The notes beneath the pieces are model-generated. The model saw only the letters and a program-made list of their open reading frames with translations. It did not search any database and was not told the origin of the DNA. The position numbers and the translations under genes were made by a program. DNA of 52,297 nucleotides, taken from assembly GCF_030124145.1 (NCBI RefSeq), contig NZ_JASKMS010000043.1, positions 1-52,297 of the forward strand, written 5' to 3'. Positions 8,500 through 16,695 of the stretch are shown here, in pieces (position 1 is the first letter of the stretch; the number at the start of each line of letters is the position of its first letter). Origin of the DNA: Streptomyces sp. 378. Its GTDB lineage: Bacteria; Actinomycetota; Actinomycetes; Streptomycetales; Streptomycetaceae.

Positions 8500-9348
8500 T
8501 CAGCGGCTGATCGGATTGCGCATCGTACCGACCCCTGTGACCTGGGTCGTCAGCGTCATCCCCGGTTCCAGGTAGAGCCTCGGCGTGCGCCGGACCCCAC
8601 AGCCGGCCGGGGTTCCGGTGAAGACCAGGTCGCCCGGCTCCAGGGTCACGTACCGCGACAGCCAGGAGACCAGTTCGGGGACGCTGAAGATCAGGTCGGA
8701 GGTCCGGCCGCGCTGGACCTCCAGGTCATCGACCCAGCCCACGACCTCGATGTCGTCCGGGTCGTCGAACTCGTCGACGGTCGACATCAGCGGCCCGCAC
8801 GGGCTGAAGGTGTCGTAGGACTTGGCGAAGGTGAACTGGTTCAGCGGCTTGCGCCACTGCTCCTTGCGGTCGGTGACGTCCTGCCCGGCGGCCACGCCCG
8901 CGATGCCCTGCCAGACGTCCGCCGGTTCCACCGCGCGCAGCGTCCGCCCGATCACCACCACGACCTCGGCCTCGAAGTCGACCTTGTCGATGCCCACGGG
9001 CACGACGACCGGGGCGTACGGGCCGGTCAGCGAGCTGGTGAACTTGGCGAAGATACCCGGCTGTTCGGGTATCGGCATGCCCGACTCCTCGGCGTGCCCC
9101 CGGTAGTTGAGCGCCACGCCCAGGATCTTCCCGGCGCGCGGTGAGACCGGACCGAGCTGCTTCTCGTCGTAGGCGAGCAGATCGGCGTCGGTCGCCGCTT
9201 CCGCGAGGCGGCGCAGTTCGGCATGGTTGGCCAGGTCATACAGCACGGCGGGGTCGGGGCCGAGCGCTCCGTTGCTGGCCTTCTCCACGTCGAGGGCTCG
9301 GTCGCCGACGATGATGGTGGCGCGGCCGGCGAGATTGGCAAGCTGCAT
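8500..9348 (-). CDS. Fumarylacetoacetate hydrolase (FAH) family protein
   Basis: A 282-aa protein with the FAH fold: ILGVALNYRGHAEESG, FEAEVVVVIGR, the QDVTDRKEQW segment and LEPGDLVFTGTPAGCG. The family hydrolyses C-C bonds or isomerises and decarboxylates ring-cleavage products such as 2-hydroxyhepta-2,4-dienedioate and acylpyruvates, using Mg2+ or Mn2+. The ATG is preceded by AGGAGG. It is adjacent to a CMD-family gene and near an extradiol dioxygenase, which fits meta-cleavage chemistry. The exact substrate cannot be inferred. Confidence 0.92.
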   Translation of the reverse strand: MQLANLAGRATIIVGDRALDVEKASNGALGPDPAVLYDLANHAELRRLAEAATDADLLAYDEKQLGPVSPRAGKILGVALNYRGHAEESGMPIPEQPGIFAKFTSSLTGPYAPVVVPVGIDKVDFEAEVVVVIGRTLRAVEPADVWQGIAGVAAGQDVTDRKEQWRKPLNQFTFAKSYDTFSPCGPLMSTVDEFDDPDDIEVVGWVDDLEVQRGRTSDLIFSVPELVSWLSRYVTLEPGDLVFTGTPAGCGVRRTPRLYLEPGMTLTTQVTGVGTMRNPISR

Positions 9349-9381
9349 GGTCGTTCCTCCTGGGACGGTTGGGGCGGGCGG

Positions 9382-9966
9382 TCAGGACACCGTCGGCGCG
9401 GGCAGCGGGAATTCCTCGCGCAGCGCGGCGATGTCAGGTTCGGGCTGGATACGGAAGACGTTGATCGCCATGGCCACGGTCTGGTACTGACCGACCGTGT
9501 AGACGAGATCGATGAGCTGCTCGGTGGTGAGGCGCTCGCGCAGTCCCTGCCACACCGCGTCGTCCAGATCGGCTCCTGCGAACAACTGGTCGGTCGCCGC
9601 GAGCAGGGTGCGCTCGACGCCGCCGAATCCGGGGTCGCCGGGTCGGCCGAGGGCGCGGATCTCGTCGTCGGACACCCCGGCCCGGCGGGCGATACGGACG
9701 TGCTGCAACCACTCGTACTCGGCCTGGGCGAGCCAGGCGATCCGCAGGATCACCAGCTCGCGGGACCTCGCGGGCAGGGTGTTCTTGCCCAGGACGTGGT
9801 TACCGAAGACCAGGAAGCGGCGCAGCGCGTCCGGGTGGGCGGCCAGTGTCGCCCAGATGGCGTAGATGTCGCCGTCGCCGTTGCGGTACGACCGCAGGGC
9901 TTCCAGCGCCTTGTCCGGTATGTCCTTCTCCTCGACCGGAGGCAGACGCGGCTCAGTTACAGGCAT
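9382..9966 (-). CDS. Carboxymuconolactone decarboxylase (CMD)-family protein
   Basis: A 194-aa helical protein with the CMD core LPARSRELVILRIAWLAQAEYEWLQHVRIARRAGVSDDEI, which has the Glu-x3-His arrangement but no Cys pair of the AhpD type. It is therefore closer to gamma-CMD-like members than to peroxidase members. The start at 9966 is chosen for AAGGG 8 bases upstream; the open frame extends 21 codons further into the divergent promoter region. It follows the catabolic transcript as first gene. A decarboxylase or lactone-handling role is an inference from context. Confidence 0.88.
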   Translation of the reverse strand: MPVTEPRLPPVEEKDIPDKALEALRSYRNGDGDIYAIWATLAAHPDALRRFLVFGNHVLGKNTLPARSRELVILRIAWLAQAEYEWLQHVRIARRAGVSDDEIRALGRPGDPGFGGVERTLLAATDQLFAGADLDDAVWQGLRERLTTEQLIDLVYTVGQYQTVAMAINVFRIQPEPDIAALREEFPLPAPTVS

Positions 9967-10038
9967 GGCATGGCCCTTCACGAGTGACCGGCTTTGGTTC
10001 ACGCCGCAGACCATAAGTAGATAGAACACCGATAGTCA

Positions 10039-10067
10039 ACAGGTTTACAATCCTGCTCGTAACCTGT
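10039..10067. promoter_or_regulatory. Inverted repeat in the divergent promoter region, candidate MarR operator
   Basis: ACAGGTT at 10039-10045 is repeated in reverse complement as AACCTGT at 10061-10067, with 15 bases between. The pair lies in the AT-richer 195-base region between the divergent CMD and extradiol dioxygenase genes. Such a position suits a regulator binding site controlling both arms, and the MarR gene at 7926-8453 is the nearest candidate. Confidence 0.4.
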
Positions 10068-10161
10068 AGGACTTCTGACAGTAAGAACTTGAACGATTAC
10101 CTGGTCGGCAGCCGGACCGTCCCGCACCCCGAGCAGGCCACAACGACCATGGGAGGTCTCG

Positions 10162-11061
10162 GTGAGCATTCGCAGCCTGGGTTACCTCGGCATCGGCGCC
10201 CCTGACCCCGACGGCTGGGTCGCCTACGCCAACGACGTCATCGGCACCATGCCCGCCGGCCCACCGGGCTCCCCGCAGGAGCGGAAGCTGCGGCTGGACG
10301 AGCATCCGTACCGGTTCAGCGTCGAGAGCGCCGAGTCGGGAGGGGTCACCCGGATCGGCTGGGAGGTGGGCGACCCGCGCGGCCTGGAGCAGATGGCACT
10401 GCGGCTGCGCGCCCACGGGGTGGAGGTCCACGAGGGCTCCCCCGAGGAGCGCGCCGACCGGCAGGTCGACCGCATGGTGTGGTTCGACGGACCGTGCGCG
10501 GTGCGCACCGAACTGTTCACCGGTCGGCACCTGTCGCCCGCGCCCTTCGTCTCGCCGCTCGGCGTGACGTTCGTGACCGGGGACCAGGGGATGGGGCACG
10601 TGGTCCTGAAGTCGCCCCGCGCACTGGAGGCGGTCGACTTCTACCGGGACGTCATGGGCTTCCGGCTCAGCGACGTGACCCACCTGCCGCTGGGCGGGAC
10701 GTTCCACTTCATGGGCTGCAACCCCCGCCACCACAGCATCGCCTTCGTCGAGTCACGCAAGCGCGAAGGCACGCACCACATCCTGTGCGAGGTCTCGGAC
10801 ATGGACGCCGTCGGCCGCGCCCACGACCGGGCCCGCGCCCACAAGGTCCCGCTCATGGCGACGCTGGGCCGGCACTCCAACGACTGGATGTTCTCCTTCT
10901 ACATGCGCTCCCCCGCCGGCTTCGGCATCGAAGTGGGTGCCGAGGGACGGCGGGTGGACGACGGGACCTGGGTGAGCCGCGTCTACACCTCGGACATCTG
11001 GGGCCATCACCCGGTCGACAACGGCGACGACGCGTACGCGGGAACGGAAGGGACGGCCTGA
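10162..11061 (+). CDS. Type I extradiol ring-cleavage dioxygenase (VOC fold, BphC/HsaC-like)
   Basis: A 299-aa two-domain vicinal-oxygen-chelate protein. The Fe(II) ligands can be placed at His146 (GHVVLKS), His206 (THHILCEV) and Glu257 (FGIEVG). The second-shell His190-191 and Tyr248 (SFYMRSPAGF) also match the family. It opens catechol-type rings next to the diol (meta cleavage). The GTG start has GGGAGG 6 bases upstream. It is coupled (TGATG) to the aldehyde dehydrogenase downstream and divergent from the CMD/FAH operon, so ring cleavage and processing of the product are co-located. The aromatic substrate is unknown. Confidence 0.92.
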   Translation: MSIRSLGYLGIGAPDPDGWVAYANDVIGTMPAGPPGSPQERKLRLDEHPYRFSVESAESGGVTRIGWEVGDPRGLEQMALRLRAHGVEVHEGSPEERADRQVDRMVWFDGPCAVRTELFTGRHLSPAPFVSPLGVTFVTGDQGMGHVVLKSPRALEAVDFYRDVMGFRLSDVTHLPLGGTFHFMGCNPRHHSIAFVESRKREGTHHILCEVSDMDAVGRAHDRARAHKVPLMATLGRHSNDWMFSFYMRSPAGFGIEVGAEGRRVDDGTWVSRVYTSDIWGHHPVDNGDDAYAGTEGTA

Positions 11062-12635
11062 TGAGACTGCTGCCGAGCTATGTACAGGACCGGTGGTACA
11101 CGCCGACCGGGGACGGCACGCCTGTGTACGACGCGGTCACCGGCGAGGAGATCGCCCGGGCTTCATCCTCGGGCATCGACATGGCCGGGGCGCTCCACCA
11201 CGCGCGCACCGTCGGCGGGCCGGCCCTGCGCGCGCTCACCTTCCACCAGCGCGCCGCACTGCTCGCGGACCTCGCCACCCACCTGCGCGGACACCGCGAG
11301 GAGCTGTACGCGCTCTCCGCCCGGACGGGCGCGACGCTGTACGACTCGAAGTTCGACATCGACGGCGGCATCCGGGTGCTGCGCCACTACGCCGACCTGG
11401 GTCTGCGTGAACTGCCCGGCGGGGACGAGCGTTTGGTCTACGCGGAAGGCCCTCAGGAGTCCCTGAGCCGGGACGGCAGCTTCCTCGGCGGGCACGTCTG
11501 CACACCACTGCGGGGCGCGGCCGTACAGATCAACGCGTACAACTTCCCGGTGTGGGCCCCTCTGGAGAAGCTGGCCCCGGCCCTGCTGGCGGGCGTGCCC
11601 AGCCTGATCAAGCCCGCCACCCCGACCTGCGTGCTGACCGGTCGGCTGATCGAACTGATCCTGGAGTCCGGGCTGCTGCCGCCCGGCAGCCTCCAGTACG
11701 TCTGCGGCGGCGCCGGGGACCTGCTCGACCACCTCACCGAACAGGACCTGGTGTCGTTCACCGGCTCGGCGGCCACGGCCGAACGGCTGCGCACCCACCC
11801 GTCGGTCATCGGGCAGGCGGTGCGCTTCAACGCCGAAGCGGACTCGGTGAACTGCTCGGTGCTCGGCCCGGACGCCATCCCCGGCACTGCCGAATTCGAC
11901 CTGTACGTCGACCAGTTGGTCACCGAGATGACCGTGAAGGCGGGACAGAAGTGCACCGCCATCCGCCGGGCGTTCGTGCCAGCCGACCTGATGGACGCGG
12001 TCGGTGAGGCGGCCGCCGCCCGGCTGGCGGAGGTCGTCGTGGGGGCGCCGTCCGACCCCGCGGTGCGCATGGGCGCCCTGGCCGGGCTCGCACAGCGCGA
12101 AGAGGTGCGCCGCTGTGTGAAGACGCTTCTCGACTCCGCGCGCCTCGTCTTCGGACACCCCGACCGGGTGGAGGTCCGGGGCGCCGACGCCGAACGGGGC
12201 GCGTTCCTCTCCCCGTTGCTGCTGCGCTGCGACGACCCGGGCGCCTCCGCACCGCACGAGGTGGAGGCGTTCGGCCCGGTCAGCACGCTCATCCCCTACA
12301 CGTCACCGGAGCACGTGGCCTTCCTGGCCTCCCTCGGCCGGGGCAGCCTCGCGGGGTCCGTCGTCACCGGCGACCCGGCCTTCGCCCGCGAGGTGGTGCT
12401 GGGAGTCGCGCCCTGGCACGGCAGGCTCCTGGTTCTCGACACCGACTCCGCCCAGGCGTCCACCGGACACGGCTCCCCGCTGCCCGGCCTGATCCACGGT
12501 GGTCCCGGACGGGCCGGCGGCGGCGAGGAGATGGGCGGCATCCGCGCCGTTCTGCACCATATGCAGCGCACCGCGGTCCAGGGAAGTCCACGCATGCTGG
12601 CGGCGCTCGGCGGTCGCGCGCCCGAGGAGCGGTGA
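11061..12635 (+). CDS. PaaZ/BoxD-like aldehyde dehydrogenase
   Basis: A 524-aa aldehyde dehydrogenase of the PaaZ N-terminal or BoxD type. It shows INAYNFPVWAPLEKLAPALLAGVPSLIKPATPT, the cofactor segment VSFTGSAATAERL, the Glu region RFNAEADSVNCSVL, catalytic Cys in VKAGQKCTAIRR and the C-terminal GGEEMGGIRAVLHHMQRTAVQGSP. There is no MaoC hydratase domain, unlike full PaaZ. Relatives oxidise CoA-linked semialdehydes such as 3,4-dehydroadipyl-CoA semialdehyde. The ATG overlaps the stop of the dioxygenase by one base. No boxABC or paaABCDE genes are visible, so the pathway is neither canonical box nor paa. Confidence 0.9.
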   Translation: MRLLPSYVQDRWYTPTGDGTPVYDAVTGEEIARASSSGIDMAGALHHARTVGGPALRALTFHQRAALLADLATHLRGHREELYALSARTGATLYDSKFDIDGGIRVLRHYADLGLRELPGGDERLVYAEGPQESLSRDGSFLGGHVCTPLRGAAVQINAYNFPVWAPLEKLAPALLAGVPSLIKPATPTCVLTGRLIELILESGLLPPGSLQYVCGGAGDLLDHLTEQDLVSFTGSAATAERLRTHPSVIGQAVRFNAEADSVNCSVLGPDAIPGTAEFDLYVDQLVTEMTVKAGQKCTAIRRAFVPADLMDAVGEAAAARLAEVVVGAPSDPAVRMGALAGLAQREEVRRCVKTLLDSARLVFGHPDRVEVRGADAERGAFLSPLLLRCDDPGASAPHEVEAFGPVSTLIPYTSPEHVAFLASLGRGSLAGSVVTGDPAFAREVVLGVAPWHGRLLVLDTDSAQASTGHGSPLPGLIHGGPGRAGGGEEMGGIRAVLHHMQRTAVQGSPRMLAALGGRAPEER

Positions 12636-12662
12636 CAGGCGGGAACGCCCGCCCCTGAAACC

Positions 12663-12694
12663 CCGCGGGAGGCCCCTACCCCTGCCTCCCGCGG
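12663..12694 (+). terminator. Hairpin after the aldehyde dehydrogenase
   Basis: A perfect 10-bp stem (12663-12672 with 12685-12694) and a 12-base loop lie 28 bases after the stop of the aldehyde dehydrogenase. There is no T-tract, as is common for actinomycete terminators. Confidence 0.5.
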
Positions 12695-12809
12695 ACAGGC
12701 GGCCGGGCCGGCGCCACGACGGGATGTCCCCTCGCCGCACACCTGCGGACATCCCGGCAGGCCCGGCCGCCGTGCGGCCCCGACGGACGGCGACGAGCAC
12801 CGTCCCCTC

Positions 12810-13433
12810 TCAGTATCGTTCCCGCCTCGCGGGCGCCAGCTCCTGCTCGGCCCACAGGCACTTGCCCTCCTCCAGGTAGCGGGCGCCCCAGCGGCGGCAG
12901 AGCGCGGCGACCAAATAGAGCCCTCGTCCTCCCTCATCCGTGTACGTGGCACGCCGGATGCGCGGGGTCGTCAGACTGCCGTCGTACACCTCGCAGATGA
13001 GCGACCGGCTGCGGAGCAGGCGCAGCCGCAGAGGTCCCTTGGCGTGCCGGATCGCGTTGCCGACCAGCTCGCTCACGACGAGCTCGGTGGCGGCCTCCAG
13101 ATCGCCCAGGTCCCAGACGGCCAGTTGGTGGCGGACATGCTCGCGGGCCTGGGCCGCGGCCCGGGGATCCTCGGCGAGGGGCCACGACGCGACGTCGGTG
13201 GCGGCGGTCGGGCGCGTGTGAGCGATGAGCAGTGCGGCGTCGTCGTCCCGCCTCGCCTCGTCACCGTGCGGCCCATCTCCGGCTCCGGAAAGCCGGGAAC
13301 GTACATGTCGGTGGCGAGCGGGGCCACCGCGGTCAGCGCACCGAGCAGCGCGATCAGCACACCGGGTCCGCCGGGGCGGCGCGGCGAGGGTCGGGGCCTG
13401 GGACACCGATTCGGAACTCCTGGTGGTTACCAT
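12810..13433 (-). CDS. HATPase-domain protein, apparently the C-terminus of a SpoIIE-type phosphatase
   Basis: From about 13247 to the stop the protein reads like the end of a Streptomyces SpoIIE phosphatase-ATPase: DDDAALLIAHTR (end of the PP2C domain), then the complete RsbW-like ATP-binding domain with TELVVSELVGNAIRHAKG, LICEVYDG and TDEGGRGLYLVAALCRRWGARY. The N-terminal 60 residues are not homologous and come from another gene (see the Bcr/CflA fragment). The phosphatase domain has been lost. The ATPase domain is intact and could still act as an anti-sigma-like kinase if translated, but the gene is more likely a deletion product. The true start is uncertain. Confidence 0.6.
   Translation of the reverse strand: MVTTRSSESVSQAPTLAAPPRRTRCADRAARCADRGGPARHRHVRSRLSGAGDGPHGDEARRDDDAALLIAHTRPTAATDVASWPLAEDPRAAAQAREHVRHQLAVWDLGDLEAATELVVSELVGNAIRHAKGPLRLRLLRSRSLICEVYDGSLTTPRIRRATYTDEGGRGLYLVAALCRRWGARYLEEGKCLWAEQELAPARRERY
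13250..13433 (-). pseudogene. N-terminal fragment of a Bcr/CflA-type MFS exporter
   Basis: In a second minus-strand frame this stretch encodes GVLIALLGALTAVAPLATDMYVPGFPE, the hallmark first helix of Bcr/CflA drug exporters. It begins with a plausible leader near 13433, appears to be frameshifted near 13370, and stops matching at about 13260, where phosphatase/ATPase sequence takes over. It is divergent from the MarR gene at 13484, the usual arrangement for such exporters. The sequence shows the homology and its abrupt end; a deletion is inferred. Confidence 0.5.
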
Positions 13434-13453
13434 GGATCAACACAGTAAATGAT

Positions 13454-13471
13454 TTGTATACTGGTTAACAA
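13454..13471. promoter_or_regulatory. Imperfect palindrome upstream of MarR, candidate operator
   Basis: TTGTATACTGGTTAACAA is symmetric at 12 of 18 positions, with TTGT/ACAA ends. It lies 12 bases before the MarR start, in the intergenic region shared with the truncated exporter. MarR proteins commonly bind such palindromes to autoregulate. Confidence 0.4.
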
Positions 13472-13483
13472 TTGGCGGAAACA

Positions 13484-13990
13484 ATGACTTCCCCCTCGGC
13501 TCCCGTCGACTTCCGCGCGATGTGGACCGCCGCGCGCCCTGATCTCGACACCTCCCCCATGGACATCGTGGGCCCCATCAAGCGCATCGAGGCCATGCTG
13601 ACCACCGCCCTGGAGCCGTTGTACGAGGGCGCCCCGCTGACCGCACCGGAGCTCGACGCCCTCGTACAACTCCGGCACGCCCAGAGTCCGGTGATCGCCC
13701 GTCGGCTCGCCGAAACCCTGGGATGTTCCCGCGCGGCCGTCAGCAAGACGCTGGCCAAGCTGGAGAAGCGCGGCTTCGTCGAACGCCGTCCGAGCCCTGC
13801 CGACCGGCGCGCCGCACTGGTCACCGTCACACCGGCGGGATGCGACGCGATCGACACGATGTTCCCCCGGCAGCTGGCGACGGAGGCCGAGTTGCTCGAC
13901 AGCCTCGGTGCGGAGCGCGAGCGGGTGGTGGAGGCGCTGAACCTGCTGGAGAAGGCCCTTCAGCAGCGGGTGGCGAGGCAACGGGCCTGA
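13484..13990 (+). CDS. MarR-family transcriptional regulator
   Basis: A 168-aa winged-helix regulator with LTAPELDALVQLRHAQSPVIARRLAETLGCSRAAVSKTLAKLEKRGFVERRPSPADRRAALVTVTPAG. The ATG at 13484 is preferred over a TTG 12 bases upstream because GGCGGA sits 5 bases before it. It faces the remnant of a Bcr/CflA exporter and probably once repressed it. With the exporter gone it may be an orphan regulator. Confidence 0.88.
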   Translation: MTSPSAPVDFRAMWTAARPDLDTSPMDIVGPIKRIEAMLTTALEPLYEGAPLTAPELDALVQLRHAQSPVIARRLAETLGCSRAAVSKTLAKLEKRGFVERRPSPADRRAALVTVTPAGCDAIDTMFPRQLATEAELLDSLGAERERVVEALNLLEKALQQRVARQRA

Positions 13991-14430
13991 CCCCAGCGGC
14001 CGGCGGGCCTCGACGCGTCGAAGTCGCGCGTCACCCTGGCCCTGGTCAACCCCGGGCCTCCTGCTCGTGGCCCCGGCACCTGCCGCGCCGGGACCACGGC
14101 AGCGGGCGCCCGACCTCGGCCTCGACGGCGATCAGCGCCTCCTGGTGCCAGCCCGCCCGCTCGAGCCGTCCTCGTGCAGCTCCTTTCGCTTCCCCAAGTC
14201 GTGGAGCCTGCCGCCACATGCGCAGAGCGCGGCCGGAGAGAGAGTGGTCACATTCGGGCCGGCGGAGGGCTACGGGGATTGCGGAAGATCGACCGAAAAC
14301 ATAGCTTGACCCGGCGAAAAGAAGGCCCTTGCCCTGCAAGGAATCGCAGCGGGACGCCGCAGCGCAGTGACAGCTCGCGTGCCGCACACTCCGACCCGCG
14401 CCCCGGCTCCTCACGCACCCAGGTTCCTGC
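13991..14430. other. Intergenic region, no gene recognised
   Basis: A minus-strand open frame runs through this stretch, but its translation matches nothing recognised and has no clear start. The last part, around 14280-14330, is AT-richer and may contain the promoter of the deacetylase lipoprotein. Confidence 0.35.
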
Positions 14431-15894
14431 ATGCCCAGACGCACCCTCGCCCCTGTCCTCCTCCTGCTCGGCTCGCTCGCCCTGACGGCCGCCTGCTCCA
14501 CCGGCTCGACACCGGCGGACTCCGCGCCGTCCCCGGACGGCCCGTCCCGGACCCGAGGGAACGACACCGGCAGCCAAGTCGATCTGACCAAGCTCAAGGG
14601 CGTCAACATCGTCAACGACAGCAGCACCGACCCCTCATGCCCCTGGGCCACGAGCTACCCGGACGTCCCCGGCGCCGACAGGATGACGACCGCGATGAAG
14701 AAGGACGTGGAGGGACGCCTCGCGGTCTTCCTCGGCACGGACATCGGCGGCCCGCCGAGCTGCGGCGGCTCGGCCGGGACAGACGGCCCGGAGGGCCCCG
14801 AGCTGAACGTCAGCTTCTCGTTCCTCGTGGCCTCCGGCGACGTACTGGGCGTCCGGCTGGGGACGGTCGACCGTACGTCGAACGCGGACGGCCTGGCCAC
14901 CAGGGCGTACTGGTACGACGGTGCCGCCAAGAAGTACCGGCCCTCCCCCGGCTTCATCGCGGACGGCTCCTGGGACGCCTTCGTCTCGGCCCTGAAGAAG
15001 CGCCTGGAGAAACGGGAGGGGGTCACCCCCGACACCGTCGAGGCCCTCGACGACCAGGAGAGCCGCGACGCCTACCTGGACGACATGGCCTTCACCACCG
15101 ACGGTGATCTCAAGGTGGACTTCGACCGAGGCACGGTCGGCCTCCCCCCGGCCGGCCGCATCTCCGTCACCCTCCCCAGGGCGACCGTCACCCCATGGCT
15201 GTCCGACTTCGGCAGCCGCGCCGAGCGGCAGACCACCGACCCGGACGACAAGCTCGACCTCGGTGCCGCCCACACACCCGCCCCGCCCGTCGCCGCCCAG
15301 CCGGACCCAGGGGAAGACACCACGGACTGCTCCAAGGCCAAGTGCATCGCCCTGACCTTCGACGACGGCCCCGCCGCCCCCGAGACGGGAACGCTGCTCA
15401 AGCACCTCGCCCAGTACAAGGCGCGGGCCACCTTCTTCGTCGTCGGCCAGAACGTCGCCACCCACCCGGACATCGTCCGCGCCGAGATGAAGTCCGGCCA
15501 CGAGATCGCCAACCACTCCTGGAACCACCCGGTGCTCACCAACCTCACCCCCGCCCAGATCCGCTCCCAGCTGCAGCGCACCAACGCGGCGATCAAGGCC
15601 GCCACGGGCAAGGAACCCACGCTGTTCCGCCCGCCGTACGGCGCGATCGACGGCAAGGTCCGGGCGGCCACCAGCCTCTCCCCCGTCCTGTGGGACATGG
15701 ACACCCTGGACTGGAAGACCCACGACCCCGCCAAGGTCGCCCAGACTGTCATCTCCCAGGCCGAACCCAACGACGTCGTCCTGATCCACGACATCCACCC
15801 CACCTCGGTCGCCGCCGTGCCGCAGATCCTGCGCACCCTCACCTCCCGCGGCTACCATTTCGTCACGGTCAGCCACCTGCGCGCGACTCTCTGA
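14431..15894 (+). CDS. Secreted lipoprotein with polysaccharide deacetylase (NodB) domain
   Basis: A 487-aa protein with a lipoprotein signal peptide and a lipobox ending at Cys22 (LTAAC). A unique region of about 270 residues follows, resembling the N-terminal extension seen in secreted chitin or peptidoglycan deacetylases. The C-terminal NodB domain (about 300-487) has every catalytic motif: TFDDGP, HSWNHP, RPPYG, DTLDW and LIHDIH. It would remove N-acetyl groups from surface glycans on the outer face of the membrane, using a divalent metal. It stands alone on its strand. Confidence 0.92.
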   Translation: MPRRTLAPVLLLLGSLALTAACSTGSTPADSAPSPDGPSRTRGNDTGSQVDLTKLKGVNIVNDSSTDPSCPWATSYPDVPGADRMTTAMKKDVEGRLAVFLGTDIGGPPSCGGSAGTDGPEGPELNVSFSFLVASGDVLGVRLGTVDRTSNADGLATRAYWYDGAAKKYRPSPGFIADGSWDAFVSALKKRLEKREGVTPDTVEALDDQESRDAYLDDMAFTTDGDLKVDFDRGTVGLPPAGRISVTLPRATVTPWLSDFGSRAERQTTDPDDKLDLGAAHTPAPPVAAQPDPGEDTTDCSKAKCIALTFDDGPAAPETGTLLKHLAQYKARATFFVVGQNVATHPDIVRAEMKSGHEIANHSWNHPVLTNLTPAQIRSQLQRTNAAIKAATGKEPTLFRPPYGAIDGKVRAATSLSPVLWDMDTLDWKTHDPAKVAQTVISQAEPNDVVLIHDIHPTSVAAVPQILRTLTSRGYHFVTVSHLRATL

Positions 15895-15929
15895 GCGCCG
15901 GCGGGCACGGCACGGTGAGGTGGACGGCC

Positions 15930-16454
15930 CTACCGCTGCTGCTTGCGGTCGCGATGCGCGGACACGTGGACCCGGGTGGCGCACAGGCGTGAGCAGTAGG
16001 TGCGGCGGCCGTTGCGGGAGACGTCGACGAAGACGGCGCGGCAGCCTGGTGCCGAGCACCGCCCGAGACGGCAGGGATCGGTCTCGGTGAGGACCAAGGC
16101 GAGCCCGGCCGCGGTAACGGCCCGCACGCGCGTGACGACGTCGGCGTTCTCGTCGGCGTAGTGCAGGTGGGGCGGCTGGCCGTCGTGGGTGGACACGTAG
16201 GGGCGGGCCGCCGCATCGGTCAGCAGGCGGTTGACGGCATGGACCTGCTCGGGCGTGGTGGGGGCCGCGAACGCCTCCCACAGGCGCGGGCGCCAGGCCA
16301 GCAGCCGCTGGAGCTGCTCGCCGGTCAGACGGGGGCGCGCCACCCGGTGCTCGGCCAGCAGCGTCTCGACCGTCGCGGTGTCGCACCGGTCGTCCAGGTT
16401 GGCCAGGGTCGCCGCCAGCAGGGCCGCGTTGCCGCCGTAAGCGTTGAAATGCAT
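15930..16454 (-). CDS. ABATE/CGNR zinc-finger domain regulator
   Basis: A 174-aa protein with an N-terminal ABATE-like helical domain (NAALLAATLANLDDR and PRLTGEQLQRLLAWRPRLWEA) and a C-terminal CGNR zinc finger, RCSAPGCRAVFVDVSRNGRRTYCSRLCATR, with four Cys. Members are presumed stress-induced DNA-binding regulators. The start lies back to back with a small plus-strand gene, with their 5' ends overlapping by about 10 bases. Regulating the adjacent LysE exporter is an inference from position. Confidence 0.85.
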   Translation of the reverse strand: MHFNAYGGNAALLAATLANLDDRCDTATVETLLAEHRVARPRLTGEQLQRLLAWRPRLWEAFAAPTTPEQVHAVNRLLTDAAARPYVSTHDGQPPHLHYADENADVVTRVRAVTAAGLALVLTETDPCRLGRCSAPGCRAVFVDVSRNGRRTYCSRLCATRVHVSAHRDRKQQR

Positions 16455-16695
16455 TTACTCATTGCATCACGCTCACGGCGTGACTTCATGCCTCTTCCTC
16501 ACCTTGTCGAAGCACTCGACCTCCCTGGGCTGGGTGCGCTACCAGCGCTGCGCCTGCGGCCGCCCCCGTGTGCTGCTGGCCGGGGATGTCCTCAAGGACG
16601 GCCCTGCGCCGCCCCGCGGACCGTCACCTCAAGAGCCGGTGACGGTGACGGTCGGACGGGCAGCCGGTGGCGGTGAGCCGGCGTGCCAGGGCTGA
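16444..16695 (+). CDS. Small Cys-containing hypothetical protein
   Basis: Up to 83 aa. The core HHAHGVTSC...SLGWVRYQRCACGRPRVLLAGD resembles short conserved Streptomyces proteins of unknown function with a possible zinc ribbon (Cys plus Cys-x-Cys). The start is uncertain: a TTG at 16444, or another TTG at 16462. The C-terminus overlaps the LysE start by 13 bases. The conserved-looking core supports a real gene despite the weak start. Confidence 0.45.
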   Translation: MKCIYSLHHAHGVTSCLFLTLSKHSTSLGWVRYQRCACGRPRVLLAGDVLKDGPAPPRGPSPQEPVTVTVGRAAGGGEPACQG

